64,000 bases of DNA from Micropterus salmoides. Lineage: Eukaryota; Chordata; Actinopteri; Centrarchiformes; Centrarchidae. The notes under the pieces are model-generated. The model saw only the letters and a list, made by a program, of their open reading frames with translations, was not told where the DNA came from and did no database searches. The stretch is taken from assembly GCF_014851395.1 (NCBI RefSeq), contig NW_024044348.1, positions 30,337,874 to 30,401,873 of the forward strand, given 5' to 3'. This document shows, piece by piece, positions 25,387 through 36,999 of the stretch (position 1 is the first letter of the stretch; each line of letters opens with the position of its first letter). A program made the position numbers and the translations under genes.

Positions 25387-27610
25387 TGTGCGTGTCTGCA
25401 TGTGTGTGCATGATAGTCCATTACCTGCCCAAGAGTCTCCATGTTTACTCATTTGTACCATTCTCCAATAAGTTCTCCCAGTGCCTCCCCAGCTAGTGAA
25501 TGGCAGTTGCTGCGCGAGTGAAATTGGGCCGAAAGATGTGAAAGACATCCAGATACTGGTATCGTGCATAGAGTTCCTGCACTCACAGGGGCATACAAAT
25601 GGGCAAATCTAAGGATAAAGGCTCCCAGGATCCAGCTATAGTCATATGAATGCAAATAGGATTAAAGTGCCAGCTTTAGAGGCTGATATACAATTCATAG
25701 TTCTTATAGGAGTCTGGATGCAGCCAGACCCTGTGCATCATCCTCTGCTCCTGCAAAATGAGGGTGTTTATGAAGATGGCTTTCTTGTCACAACCACCCC
25801 CACACTTTTTTTCCCCTCTTGAAATGAGGCTCGCTGTGATTAGCAGCTAGGAAGGCCCCTCTCATTAGCATTCACTATCTCATTTTCAGGTGTTTTTCAG
25901 TCAATATTAGTTTGATCTTTGTCTGGGGGATAAATGATTGGCTTGATGTAGCGTGCATTTGTTTTTACAAACCCAACAGAGTGAACTACAAAGGGCTTTT
26001 CATTCAGGTTTAGACAGCACTCAAAAGGTTTTTTTTCTCCTTTTTCTTTTTTACTTGGCTGATTTAACAAGCGTTTAAACCGACTGATCTAAAAAAAAAA
26101 AAAAAGAAAAGAAAAATGTGTTTCATGCTGCGGCTGGCTCTTTCTGTTTCATGAAATAGTTAGTGAGTGCAGTCAGTGCCTCTGTGTCCATAACCTCTCG
26201 ATGACTGTTGATCGTAATAAATATTACTTGACGTTTGGCTGCCGTTTTTCTTGTCGGGGGAGAGAATAACAAGGGCCATTCTGCTTCATATATTTTCACT
26301 CATTAGGTTCTCTTTGAGAAACTAAGCCTCGTCTTCCTCTCTCTCTGTCTTGCTTTACTTCTCCCTGCCCCCCCCCTCCCTGTGCTCTTAGTGGGACTCT
26401 GTCAAAACCAAGGCCTGCTTTATCTCCATCCATGAAGTAAAGAAAGCTGGCAAAGCTGTAAATTTGGACGCCCTTCGTTAGAGGAGCTCCCCCGGCTGTA
26501 ATTCATCTCAATCCTCAGCGGTCTTTAGTTCCCTTTCAGAGGCTGTAAAGTACTGCCTAACACTCACTGGGAGTTGGAGGGGAGACGGGGGTACAGAGGG
26601 CCCGGGGGTTACCAGAGAAGGGCTCGTGTTTGAGGGGACAGTCCAGGGTCTGTGACACACTGGGGTCAGGTGACAGACCTGGAGATGATATATGGACGCT
26701 CGTGTGACACAGTGCTAACAAGGCTGACTTTTACAATGGGTCTCTTTTTCCCTTTCTCCCTGTTTCTCTATCCTTTCTCCCTCACTTTCCCAGTGTCATT
26801 TTCTCCTTCAATTTCAATCACCCCTTGTAAGGATGTTTGATCCTTTTAAAACATTTAGCTGTGACAAAAGGCATAATACAGAGAGTATTGCTGTGAATAA
26901 GTTACAATTTGGAAAGTCTTAATACAGTTTTAGCAAAGAGTGTATAGCAAAAACAAACTAAAATCAGAGAGGCTGAAAATAAATTATGTCTATAATGAAT
27001 GATCTGATAATCAAAGATTGCATTGATTACTTTTTGTAAGTAAGGATCTATGGTTGGTCTGTCTATGGTTTCCTTAATGCCTTGTAAACATACACATTTT
27101 TTTAAGAGAAGTTTCTCAAACTGTATGAAATTGCTCAATAAAATAATCTGAATAGATAATGGATTACATGTTATGGAACGTGGCCAAAAAGATGTGACGG
27201 GGTCAATGGGGTTAAAGCGCCATTCGTATAGTATTATGTGATGAAATTCTGGATCAGCTATAGCATAAATCACTGTATAAATCTTTGAAAACAAACCAAC
27301 CTGATTCAAACACCACTGCCATTACACGTGATAAAATAACAGAGCTTCTCCTTTCCTTTTTATCCTGTACATAAAGGTCAAGTAATACAGGTCGGCTGCA
27401 ATATGTTCTGAAATAGTAGCTGAAAGCTAATTTACTTTATGAGGAGATGAGCAGGCATGTGCCTGAGTATGATCAAAGTGTGAACTTTGTGTAACTATGT
27501 TCTCTATTTTTGTAGTGAGGATGAACATGCAGTAAAACCCATATTGGCTTAATGGCAGCCAGGCTTTATTTATGGACATGCCTCTGGAGATGGAATAAAG
27601 CGAGCTGTGT

Positions 27611-27624
27611 CCATGAGGGGGCAG
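27611..27624 (+). promoter_or_regulatory. weak CTCF-core-like sequence
   Basis: CCATGAGGGGGCAG keeps the AGGGGGCAG half of the CTCF core with mismatches on the left. It has the same orientation as the better match 1.7 kb to the right. Confidence 0.2.
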
Positions 27625-28766
27625 CTTGTTTTTGAGGACTCATCTGACTCATCTGATGGGGAGTCAGGAAAACAGGTGGGGGGAGGGGGTTGTTAGAAAT
27701 AGCACCCGGAGCTAGGTCCTTACGTCCCTAAAATCCAACCACCGCCAGTAAGCCAGCAAGGCAGGAAGAGAGGCCTGTGCCTGCCTTCCTCCTGCCCACA
27801 TTCCAGTTCAGATCTGATTGCAAGGCAAACATGGCATCTCTCCCCAGATCCCTTGGTAAACATTTAAACATTTTCTGAAGCGAGGGAGGGGTTTGATAGG
27901 ATGTGAACGTTTAATGAGTTAATTATGACAATACAAGAAATAGCTGATCACAGCCCACTTAAGTACATCACATTTTACATTTCAGACAGGTACCAGTCTT
28001 CCTGTGTCACTATTTGTCTTCAGCTACAATCTACAGAACATGCATTACTGCTTTTCTTATATGTGTATTTGTGTGTAAGAAAGCTAGCTAATAAACAGTC
28101 CCTTAGATTTACAGATTCATCTATGTCACCTGCCCAAGTGAATTGTTAAATGCCCATGTTTGTTAGATGGCTGCATGTTTTTTTTTATTGTACCAGCAAC
28201 ATCTGGGTCCACAGTTGTGAGGTTAAATGAGAGGGCTGCTGCTTTAGGTCAAAGCCTAAAAATAGGACAGTCTTCAGAAGCTGTGCCACAGGCAGCCAGG
28301 AAATGCTTTGATTTCTCTTCCCCCCTTTTTGATTTTATAAGAATATTCAATAAAGCCTCAGGATCTGGCAAACAGGTGGCAGAGCTTAGGTTCCCCCACA
28401 GTGCTAAAGCAAACTTCCCCTACATATTTTAGCATCACAAAGCCCTGTAACACATGCAAACCAGTGCTCATCTGTTACTGTATAGTGAAAACTTTTGCAT
28501 TTATTTTTGCTGTGATGAATAATGTGGTCATTATTAATAATTATTACATTAAAAAATATATTCCCCGTAAGTATTAGCAGGGTATATCTGTGGTATTGAA
28601 ATAGGGTTTCTGCACTTCAGTGTGTATATTCATGTGTGTGTGTTTGCAGGGTATGTGACGCACTTTGTGGCTTGTCTAAGTAACCTGAAGCTAGGCTTAA
28701 GGGCCCACCTGTCTCTAGTTGTGGACAGATGAGGCCTGGCTGCCAGGCGCTCCATTCATCTCTATT

Positions 28767-28810
28767 GCTAATGCTAATACTAATGCTAACATTAGTGCTA
28801 ACATTAGCTA
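28767..28810. repeat. GCTAAT-type short tandem/inverted repeat
   Basis: Repeated GCTAAT/ATTAGC units give five TAAT or ATTA cores in 44 nt. ACTAATG (28779-28785) and CATTAGT (28790-28796) form a perfect 7-bp stem with a CTAA loop. Confidence 0.7.
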
Positions 28811-29046
28811 CTGTTCTTGTTTCACTCTGTCAGCCTCATGCCATTCCCCTGGCCTGAGCCAAAAGGGTGACTGATAGCCTACTTATGCTGATGGCCTTGC
28901 TCCACAATGATTATATTAGGGCATGGGAAAAAATAAAATAAAAGATATGAATATATTAAGTGATGGATTTTTAATAGTTCTTAAGCGTGTTAGTTATATT
29001 TTATTAATGCCCATGGGGAAATCCATTTCTGCATCAAAACTATGTA

Positions 29047-29290
29047 GGAGCAGTGGGCAGTCATAGTGCAGTGCCAAGGGACCAACTTCAGTTATGAGTT
29101 TAGTGCTTTGGTCAAGGGCAAAGGCTGCAGAATTCTAGTACCTACAGTAACATACACATATTTAGGTAACACACATGAATAATCATATGGGAGAACATGT
29201 ATACTCCACAGAACTGGCCCTGGTGGGGTTTCAACTCAAGACCTTTTTGTTGCAAAGTGACAGTGATTTTCACTAAGCCCTCATGGAGAC
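29047..29290 (-). mobile_element. decayed tRNA-derived SINE-like fragment
   Basis: On the minus strand the 5' part has a tRNA-like layout: a degenerate A-box region near 29270-29285 and AGTTGAAACCC at 29236-29226 as a B box. It is followed by the GGAGTATACATGTTCTCCC segment found in many fish SINE-like repeats, whose usual form reads GGAGTTTGCATGTTCTCCC. The left part (GTGCCAAGGGACCAACTTCAG) also resembles a recurrent fish repeat. Old, with many changes; family not assigned. Confidence 0.5.
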
Positions 29291-29320
29291 ACTTAAACCT
29301 GCAATTGCTGACCTTTCTGG

Positions 29321-29334
29321 CCACTTGGGGGCAG
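29321..29334 (+). promoter_or_regulatory. CTCF-core-like sequence
   Basis: CCACTTGGGGGCAG is close to the vertebrate CTCF core (CCASYAGRKGGCRS); the adjacent sequence is GG on the left and CGGAAG on the right. It lies about 30 nt from the SINE-like fragment and could be part of that repeat. Occupancy unknown. Confidence 0.35.
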
Positions 29335-30213
29335 CGGAAGCTAGTTGTGAACACAACATTGACATATCACCTTTTAGGTTGGTATGGCAAACTGCTTGCA
29401 AACATTCAGGATTTGGGAGGGTTGAATGTGTTGAAAGGTAATTATAACTGCAGCTACAGTGCCAAACTAATTTAGTTTTAAAGCAGGTGTGACCTTTTTC
29501 TTAAATACAGCTGGGGTTAAAAGCATATGGTCTCTTCTGTTTATAGGGGAATTTGCAAAATTAAGTGTTCAGTGCAACAACATATGCTTTAATTTGCCTG
29601 GAAATGGTTTGCATAGTGAGATCCATGGTTATGTCTGAGAGTGTTACTTTAGCTTGTTCTGTTTTTTTCCTGTGTAATTACAGCGTGTTTTCTTTTGGCA
29701 ACATGCATCCTGGAATTAGCAAATGATTGTTTTAACCCTGGTGAACTTCCACAGTGTTTTATGCGCTCCCCTCCCCGTTACATTGCATGGCTTTGGAAAT
29801 GAACACAGCCACTAATGACCTTTAGCATCACTGGCAGGTTTTAAGTATGATCAGTGGGTATATGTTTAAACGTGTTGTCCTGCGCCTCAGGAGATTACAG
29901 TAACGATACCAATTAGCCCAATCTCATTAGCCAGCGAAACTCCACTGAGTCACGCAAATTAAGGACCCTTTCTAATCTGACAGTCCTAGAAATGGACCCA
30001 TGCCCTCTCTCTCTGTGTGTATGAGTGTGTGAGAATGTAAAAGAGACACAAAGAGTGCGGCCTTTCATTTTGTTAACTGTGTGTTTATGTATGACCTATT
30101 AACTCTGAATGTCTGTGTATGTGGGGGTGTGTGCATGCAAGTGTGTAAAGCTATAAGCTTAATTACCAGTCAAGGATCAGACGCAGCTTCTATATGTACA
30201 CCCTCCCTGCTTG

Positions 30214-30215
<2 letters not shown>

Positions 30216-30252
<37 letters not shown>
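30216..30252. repeat. (CA)n microsatellite
   Basis: About 18 uninterrupted CA units. Confidence 0.94.
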
Positions 30253-30254
<2 letters not shown>

Positions 30255-30578
30255 GAGAAGCATCTAACTTTCATGTGTTTGTTTGGACATTTTCACTGCC
30301 TGGTGATTAATTTATGAATTCTTGAAAGATGGAGGGTGCTCTCAATCTCAGGTTTAAAAGCTTCGTGTTTTTCACTCTCCCTCTCTGATAGATACACACA
30401 CATTTTTTGTGTGTTTATGTTTTTTGTAAGTTTAAAGCATGCTGGGATTATGAAAAGATTTGGTCCTACAAATATTTTGGCAAGAAACACATTTTCACAT
30501 CACAATACTTTGATCGTTTTAGCATGTTTTGTATATCTGTAAAACTTAATATAACATATAAGGATTAAAAATAAACTC

Positions 30579-30581
<3 letters not shown>

Positions 30582-30612
<31 letters not shown>
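30582..30612. repeat. (CT)n microsatellite
   Basis: About 15 CT units. Confidence 0.92.
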
Positions 30613-30613
<1 letters not shown>

Positions 30614-31639
30614 GGCACACATCTGATTAGTGTCTATTAAAGATCAGAGGGGTGAAGAGGAAGTGCCCTGCTGATCTGGGTGCTGAGTCCTGTGTTATCT
30701 TTGGATAGGTTTGGCTGCCTCGCTGGCACACCACAGTACCTTATTACTGTGTTACCAAGTATATTAGAGCACCTTTGGAACAGGTTGGTTTTGAACTGAA
30801 GCAACATGGGTTATCTACTCTTAAAAGGGGCAGGTATTTTCTTTAAATATGGATAATTCATTTGGGAATAAATGTGGTAATTCCTGTTCTGTAATGTAAT
30901 ATTTTGCACGGTGATGTAAAAAGAGTAAATAAGAATTTACTAAAATAAGTCAGCTTCACTTAAGAATAAATCTTTATTCTAAACCTAATGCAATGCTGTT
31001 TGTGTATGGGGCTTTGCAAATACTTCAGGCCCGCAGTCCTATCTTGATGATTGGTTGAGCTGTTACAGTGCACTCACGCCAAAAGCCTCAAAAGCAATAG
31101 TCTATCTGCCAGTCAATGCTTTCTCTTGGGATTTGTTGACCCATAACAATAAGTATGACCTTAGCCATCCATAATCATAGTAACCTTTATGTAAACATAA
31201 CACTTTTATTTGTTGGCTGTTGTACAGTTCAATACACCGCCTGGCTGATGGTGAGGTTAATTTCATATCATTTGTATCATATTTCATGTTACCAGCTTGT
31301 CCTATATGTAGAGTTGCAAGAAACAGTTTCAAGATTTTTTTTGTTTGTCTAGCTGACTACAGCTAAATCTACAGCACAATTCACAGTTTAGTTGAAATAA
31401 AATAAAATTGTAAAAAAGTATTGTGATCAGTGACACAGGAGCTGCTGATGTGTGTGTTTGATTTTGTGTTGTTGTCTCTCTTTTTTTAAATCTGGAGATA
31501 AAAAGTGTGTTTTTCCATGTAACTACACTATTTCACTTTTACTGACATGACATTACACTGTTGTTGTAGAAACTGTTATAATTTACCCTTTAAGAAAGCT
31601 TACGCTTTGCCAGTAAGTACCAATAATGCCATTTAACCC

Positions 31640-31990
31640 TGTGTTTCCCCTTTTCTCATGCTTGGTCTCATTAGGTCAGGATTAACAGGGGATTACTGTA
31701 GCCATGGGCAACATGCTCTTTAACACTAATATCTTGAAGAGATGCTCCATAATTTCATTTTTAACGCCTCAGATGACTTGAAACAGGCGGGGGTATCTGG
31801 GCCTTGGCAGCTAATCAAAGAAAATAACTGTGGGATGGCTTTGATGGGGAGCACTTTCCACTTGCGCCTTCGTAGAAGCCATGTTTATTTATTGTCCATA
31901 GAGGCAGGAAATTAAAGCTGGCGTATTTAGTGTAATTGGTCATTTTGTGTTCTTCACATATCATCAGGCCTCCACAGATTAACACTACCT
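31640..31990. promoter_or_regulatory. candidate enhancer with facing TCF/LEF-type sites
   Basis: ATCAAAG at 31814-31820 and CTTTGAT at 31839-31845 are exact reverse complements 18 nt apart and match the TCF/LEF core. The surrounding sequence is unique and has TCATTAGG, CTAATCAAAG and GTGTAATTGG. Wnt input to Irx genes is established in vertebrates; use of these sites is inference. Confidence 0.33.
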
Positions 31991-33359
31991 GTTATTGCGG
32001 ATGACTTGAAGGATGAAGGATATTTTTCTGTCTTCTCATTCAGTCTCATTTCCCCTGTTTTATTTGCAGCTTGGTTTTCCAGGCCAGAGGTAGAGGATGA
32101 CTGAACACCAGGGCTCACCAGGTGTGTATGAAAGAGTGTGCGTGTCATTGTGTGTATGAGAGAGACACATCAAACTGAATTGACGAACACACGGGCCACT
32201 CGCTTCAAGGGCTTGTGACAATCATGACATCAAATCCGAGAATTCTCTGATACACACACACACGCGCGTGCACACACAACACGCACACAGTCTGTCACAT
32301 GGGCTCAATATCCTGTTCTCAGGAAACCTTTTGGTAATGTTGTAGTTCTAGTTGCTGCAGCAGCTGTTGCTGTTTGTGCTGTTGTTTTGGGTGAGATCTG
32401 TATCCGAAAAAGAACTGAGCAACCTCCACAAAATGTCTGTGATTGATCACTGTATTCTGCCATCATATTCTGTCACCTTATTCACTCGGTGGAAATCAAA
32501 ACACTTTGCTTTCAAAATTCTCAAATATGGAGAACAGTGTCGGGAAGTAAATTGGCATCTTTTTGGTTTGTTTGTGTGCCTTGTAACTCTACCTAACAGC
32601 CACCAGGCCACAAGACAACAGAGGAGTGATTTCAGTTACACATCTGAAGTCAAGCAACGATATAACGCTGCCTGCCAAAATGACACTCAAGTGAGCTGTA
32701 ATGACTACAATGTTTTTATTGCCTCTCTCTCCAGCCTTCTTCTAAGCAGCAGGCAAACGCACTATCGTAAGCTAGCGGCACACCGAAGTCTGTGTGCTCT
32801 GAGAACTTAAGGAGTTTTGAAAGTTAAAAGAGGGCTTTTCTTCTCCCTGATCCTGTTGTGATGTTTCCCTGGCTGTCTTTTGTGTTGGAGTGCACTATAC
32901 GATGCTATTATGTTAGAGGTAAAGTAATATGACTGTGACAGGCTTCAGTATCCATTTGAAAAGTGCGTTTGGAAGACAGCCTCGTGTAGTGCAACGCCTC
33001 CCTTTAAGAAATGCACTTTTCCCTCATGCACACTTTCAAGAATCTTGTTAAACACAAAAGGAGCAGCACCTGCTTCTGTGGGACGAAGTGGGGGGAAAAA
33101 AGAGAAAGGAGAAAATAACTTTCAAAAAAAATATTATAAATGTGCTTGCCAGGTATATGAATGTCGAGTTGAATTTGGTGCAAAGCCTGAAACAGTGCAG
33201 TTAAAGAGCTTAAAGGCTGACCTTGAAAAGTCTGCCGTCAGAATCGTGTTAGTAGACCTGCTTCTCGCCTGTCAAGGTACGGTAGAATCACGACATTGTT
33301 TATTCACTTTGATTTGTCAGGGATGCATGCAAGAGTATTGACAAAAGATCTCTCCGCGC

Positions 33360-33600
33360 TGCACCTCCTGTATGTGCATCCCTTCTGTACTTCCATTTCG
33401 CCGTCGCTATGCCTGGTGCCATGTGTGCCGCAGTCGTGCCCGTGCACGGGCCTTTATTGATGTCCCACCATAATTATGTACCTCTGCTAGTGGCACTTAG
33501 GGAAACATTGATAAAATGTTTTATTTTAAGGGTCAGCGCCGCCCATTAGAATTAGCGCCGACACAGGCTAAGGCGTTTGTCATGCGTGTCACACACCACT
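33360..33600. promoter_or_regulatory. candidate cis-regulatory element with a GC palindrome
   Basis: Unique sequence with the perfect 14-nt palindrome GCCCGTGCACGGGC (33438-33451), followed by CTTTATTG, CCATAATTATG and CCATTAGAATTAGCG. It ends before the poly-G run at 33641. Confidence 0.32.
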
Positions 33601-33640
33601 CTCTCCTACGGCCCTGCCTTCCCCCATGTGCTCTCCATCT

Positions 33641-33660
33641 GGGGGGGGGGGGGGGGGGGG
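33641..33660. repeat. poly-G run (20 nt)
   Basis: Twenty consecutive G, followed 17 nt later by another G-rich segment. Length is likely to be unstable. Confidence 0.9.
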
Positions 33661-33912
33661 TAGTGAAGGGGCTGATGGGGGGTGCTGTCCATACGGGGGC
33701 TGTGGTCCTCTCAGTGTGGCACATCAAACTCTATAAAGGGAATCATTTATGTGCCACTCCCTATTACTGAACAGCATGGAGACAGCTAATGAGGGCCAAG
33801 GCAAAAGGAATATATCCACCACTTTGCTGTTAGACAGACACTGGCAGGGAAAGAAAACCGGGAGTCTTCAGGGAATCCTTGTTTTCAGGAAAAAAAGGGA
33901 AGAACAAAAGGA

Positions 33913-33926
33913 GTGTGTGTGCGTGC

Positions 33927-33963
<37 letters not shown>

Positions 33964-33975
33964 CGTGTGTGTGTT
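33913..33975. repeat. (TG)n/(CG) alternating tract
   Basis: Alternating purine-pyrimidine tract of TG units with GCGCGCAC inserts; such tracts can adopt Z-DNA. Confidence 0.9.
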
Positions 33976-34399
33976 TTTCTCACACCCGCTTCATCTATCA
34001 GTTTGTTTATTTATTTATTTCTTCACCCGCTAGCGTTGTACCTAAGCTATGGTAACAGCTTGAGGTGAAGATTCTGCAAAACACACATCGTTTTGCACGT
34101 GCTGTGTGTGCGTTTTTTTCCCCCTCCAATGGTGAATTTATGATGTATCCTGATGATGGGGATAAATATGTGTGCCTTAATGTGTAAATAAATGTATACC
34201 GTGCATGTGTGTGCTAATGGGCACCTAGGTATAACCACATATGTTTGCAGTGAATGTGTGCACGTGCATGTGCACGTGAACGTGAATTCACACGCACACA
34301 AAAGGGTCTAGTGGTGCTGATAAAAAGGTAGCTGTGACATTTCCAATTTGCCATGCACCAGCCCACTCCATTTTCTTCCCTGCTGCCTCTTACATGGTA

Positions 34400-34640
34400 G
34401 AGTAAGCCTCTAGGATTGACAATAATTACAGCCTGCATAAAATGAAGAGGGTAATATGAACACAGCTTTGCCATAATTGCCTTTTCATTATTTGCTAACA
34501 GTGAGCTATTCAGTCATAAGAAAGAGATTGCATAGTAATTGGCTGACAATGGGAGGCTGAGGCTCTGTTCAGAGGCTGTGGTAATTTTTGTGTTGCTGTG
34601 AAGGTTTTTTGAGGGGCTTTTTTTATTTAAAATCTGAAGC
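34400..34640. promoter_or_regulatory. candidate cis-regulatory element
   Basis: Unique AT-rich sequence with ACAATAATTACAG, CCATAATTGCC, TCATTATTTGC and AGTAATTGGC cores in about 200 nt. Confidence 0.32.
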
Positions 34641-35294
34641 ATTAAACTGTAATTTAAAACTACAATTTCCAGCATGAATGAAAATCTGGGTATTAACATG
34701 AGCTCCTATTTAGAGTGGAACATCCTATTAGCAGTATTAGCACTATTTGGTAACTTTCCATATGGGCCGCCTCTCAGCCCAAATGGGATTTGAGACAGCT
34801 TTGTTTCTCTCTCAGTCAGTCTCACACATCAACAACACAAGGCTGTTTACACTGGTGGAAATTTCCTGTGTAACGTGTGTATATGCAAGTGTGTTCGTGG
34901 TGACTGAGGGTTAGGACAAAGTTTGACAGTCTGCGGCACACAAACGCACACTCAAACAAAATCGGGATGCATATGCTCACTACGCACACCGTCATGTGCA
35001 TGAGATGTACACATCAAAATGTAGCTCAGTTCCGTTTTCATTGAGGAATAATTGGACAGCAATACCTTATTAATTGATAATATGAGAGGTACTTTTGCAC
35101 CCAGCCAACATGACAACAGATATGCCACGCATCCATTAATGTTTTTCAAAGAAATCCATCTCATATGTTACATGACAAAAGGAGTCCTAATGTTAATTTG
35201 GCTAAACTGGATTTTGAGGCTATGCCTGGGCCTCTGGAGATGCTGCTACAATATGATGTCAAGGACGATGAAACAAGACAAGCAGATTCTTGTG

Positions 35295-35298
35295 GGTG

Positions 35299-35333
<35 letters not shown>

Positions 35334-35357
35334 CTGTGTGTCTGTGTCTGTGTCTGT
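35295..35357. repeat. (TG)n microsatellite
   Basis: TG units ending in TGTCTG variants. Confidence 0.92.
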
Positions 35358-35819
35358 AGAGAGGCACAGGACAATAAGATCATTTTATAAACATAAAGGC
35401 CCGCTCACATATCAGCAAGGATTCAAGTCATCTCACTTTTTCCCTGTCCATTTACACCCCATCCCTAGATTACTCCTCAGTGAGTATGGAATGAATATTT
35501 TTCTATAACTCACCTTCCAAGCATGCCAGGTAAATCTTGCAATATATTCCGTTGCTAGTTATTTGCTAGAAATGTCACGAGTAACTTAATTCTATTGAGA
35601 ACAGAAACTAATTACTTGCAAAAAACAAACTATGAGCTGCAATGCACACAGGGATTTCAACTCTGGTATTGTCAGCCATTATTTGAAGAAGTATAAAATG
35701 ATATTTGCATCTTGTCACATGTTCAAAACATCAGTGATTTAGATATATTGCACTTAAAAGTGTCTCAATGATTAAAAATACAGTTGTGTTAAGATTCCCC
35801 TACTTAATGCAATCCGGTT

Positions 35820-36340
35820 ACATATCATTTGTCACTAATTAACCCGACCGTGTCCACGCAGAGGACAGGCGTGCATGTCAGCAGGTTTTTAGCACATTGT
35901 TAAATGGACCGGAGGAAATTTCATAGCAAATGATGCTGCTGTATACTGAAAGAGAGTGAGTGAGAGGGGCCCAGTCTGTTTGATTTTGGATCTGAAAGAC
36001 TGAAATTCCTGTGAAATGGTCGTTTGTGGCCGAGCCAGGTCGAGCCAGCCGATTCTTTATTTGGAACAAGCCTGGCTGGCATGAGACAGCTCGACGCTCC
36101 TCTCCCTCTCCCCTTTATAGACATCTCTTCTCACTCAGACCTTATTCTTCACTGTAGCTAACAAACCCTCCAGTCAATCAATATTTATCTTATATAGTGT
36201 GCCGCCTCTCAGTAGCCATAATCGTTTAGCTCAAGTGCTTGCATGAGTGAGAAATAAATTACATTTACTGTGCTATCATTGAGGGCCTGATGTTTCCCAG
36301 GCATTAGTGGATATTTAGAGATGGCCAAACGTGGTAGGAC
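35820..36340. promoter_or_regulatory. candidate cis-regulatory element
   Basis: Unique stretch with CACTAATTAACC at its left end, TTGTTAAATGG and GCATTAGTGG. It is free of simple repeats apart from a short GA-rich segment. Confidence 0.28.
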
Positions 36341-36999
36341 ATTAAAGAACAAGCCTGAAGGAGATTGATTAGATGAGCAAACAACAGACCAAGCAGATGT
36401 AGAGAGTAAGTGGAGGTTAATATGATTGCTGAACTACAGAATTATCCATCTAAGTCACTTAAGCTAATATTGACTCTTAAGTTTTTATTTTAGTTAAAAA
36501 ATAAGTGATATAATTCACTCAGGGTGGTGTCCGGCCCAGTTCAGCTTACTAGAATTGTTTTTCAAAAAGTAATATGAACTTGATTCTAGTGTAGTACCTT
36601 AGCTCATTTAATGACAAGTGTGCTTGTTTTTAGACAAATTACTAAGACAAATAAAAATTAAAAAAAAATACACATTTGAGTTGGCTTGTAAAAGCATTTT
36701 TTTTGCTACAGGATAATCCTTTAAACAGATGATACAGTTTGAAAACAAGTGAGATTATATAGTTGGCAGATTCCTTTGTACTTTATTTAAAGATCAAAAT
36801 AAAATTGTAAGACGTATTGGAGTGTTGTAATCATGAATATTCTCCTACATGTACTGAGATACTGATGCCAGCAGCTTTCTGTGTCCATTCACTTGGCCTT
36901 TGCAGTCCCTGGTAACATATGCTTGATTCCTCTCTTTCCCCAGCCACGCTGCACCAGTCAGCCAGGTGCTCTGTGTTTGAGGTGCAAGTTGGTGCCATA

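Larger units (their letters stand above)
25400..29040. other. gene-free intergenic stretch
   Basis: No supported gene. It contains an A-rich tract near 26090-26106 and a TAAT-containing imperfect repeat at 28767-28810. A 135-codon minus-strand frame at 26902-27309 has no recognised domain. A CTCF-core-like sequence lies at 27611-27624. Confidence 0.5.
29340..33350. other. gene-free intergenic stretch
   Basis: No exon supported. A plus-strand frame of 152 codons (32352-32810) shows no domain, no family resemblance and no conserved start context, so it is not called. Unique enhancer-like sequence at 31640-31990 is listed separately. Confidence 0.55.

Noticed and set aside
24885..25442. 185-codon minus-strand and 170-codon plus-strand overlapping frames
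   Set aside because: Both run through the TG/CA microsatellite, which is open in several frames. No domain is seen and the two strands mirror each other.
26902..27309. 135-codon minus-strand frame, considered as a LINE remnant
   Set aside because: The GLFSKIYTVIYA segment faintly recalls fish retroelement ORFs, but no reverse-transcriptase or endonuclease motif is visible and neighbouring frames do not continue it.
32352..32810. 152-codon plus-strand open frame
   Set aside because: No recognisable domain or family, ordinary codon composition, and no splice or promoter context. Frames of this length are expected by chance in 64 kb on six frames.
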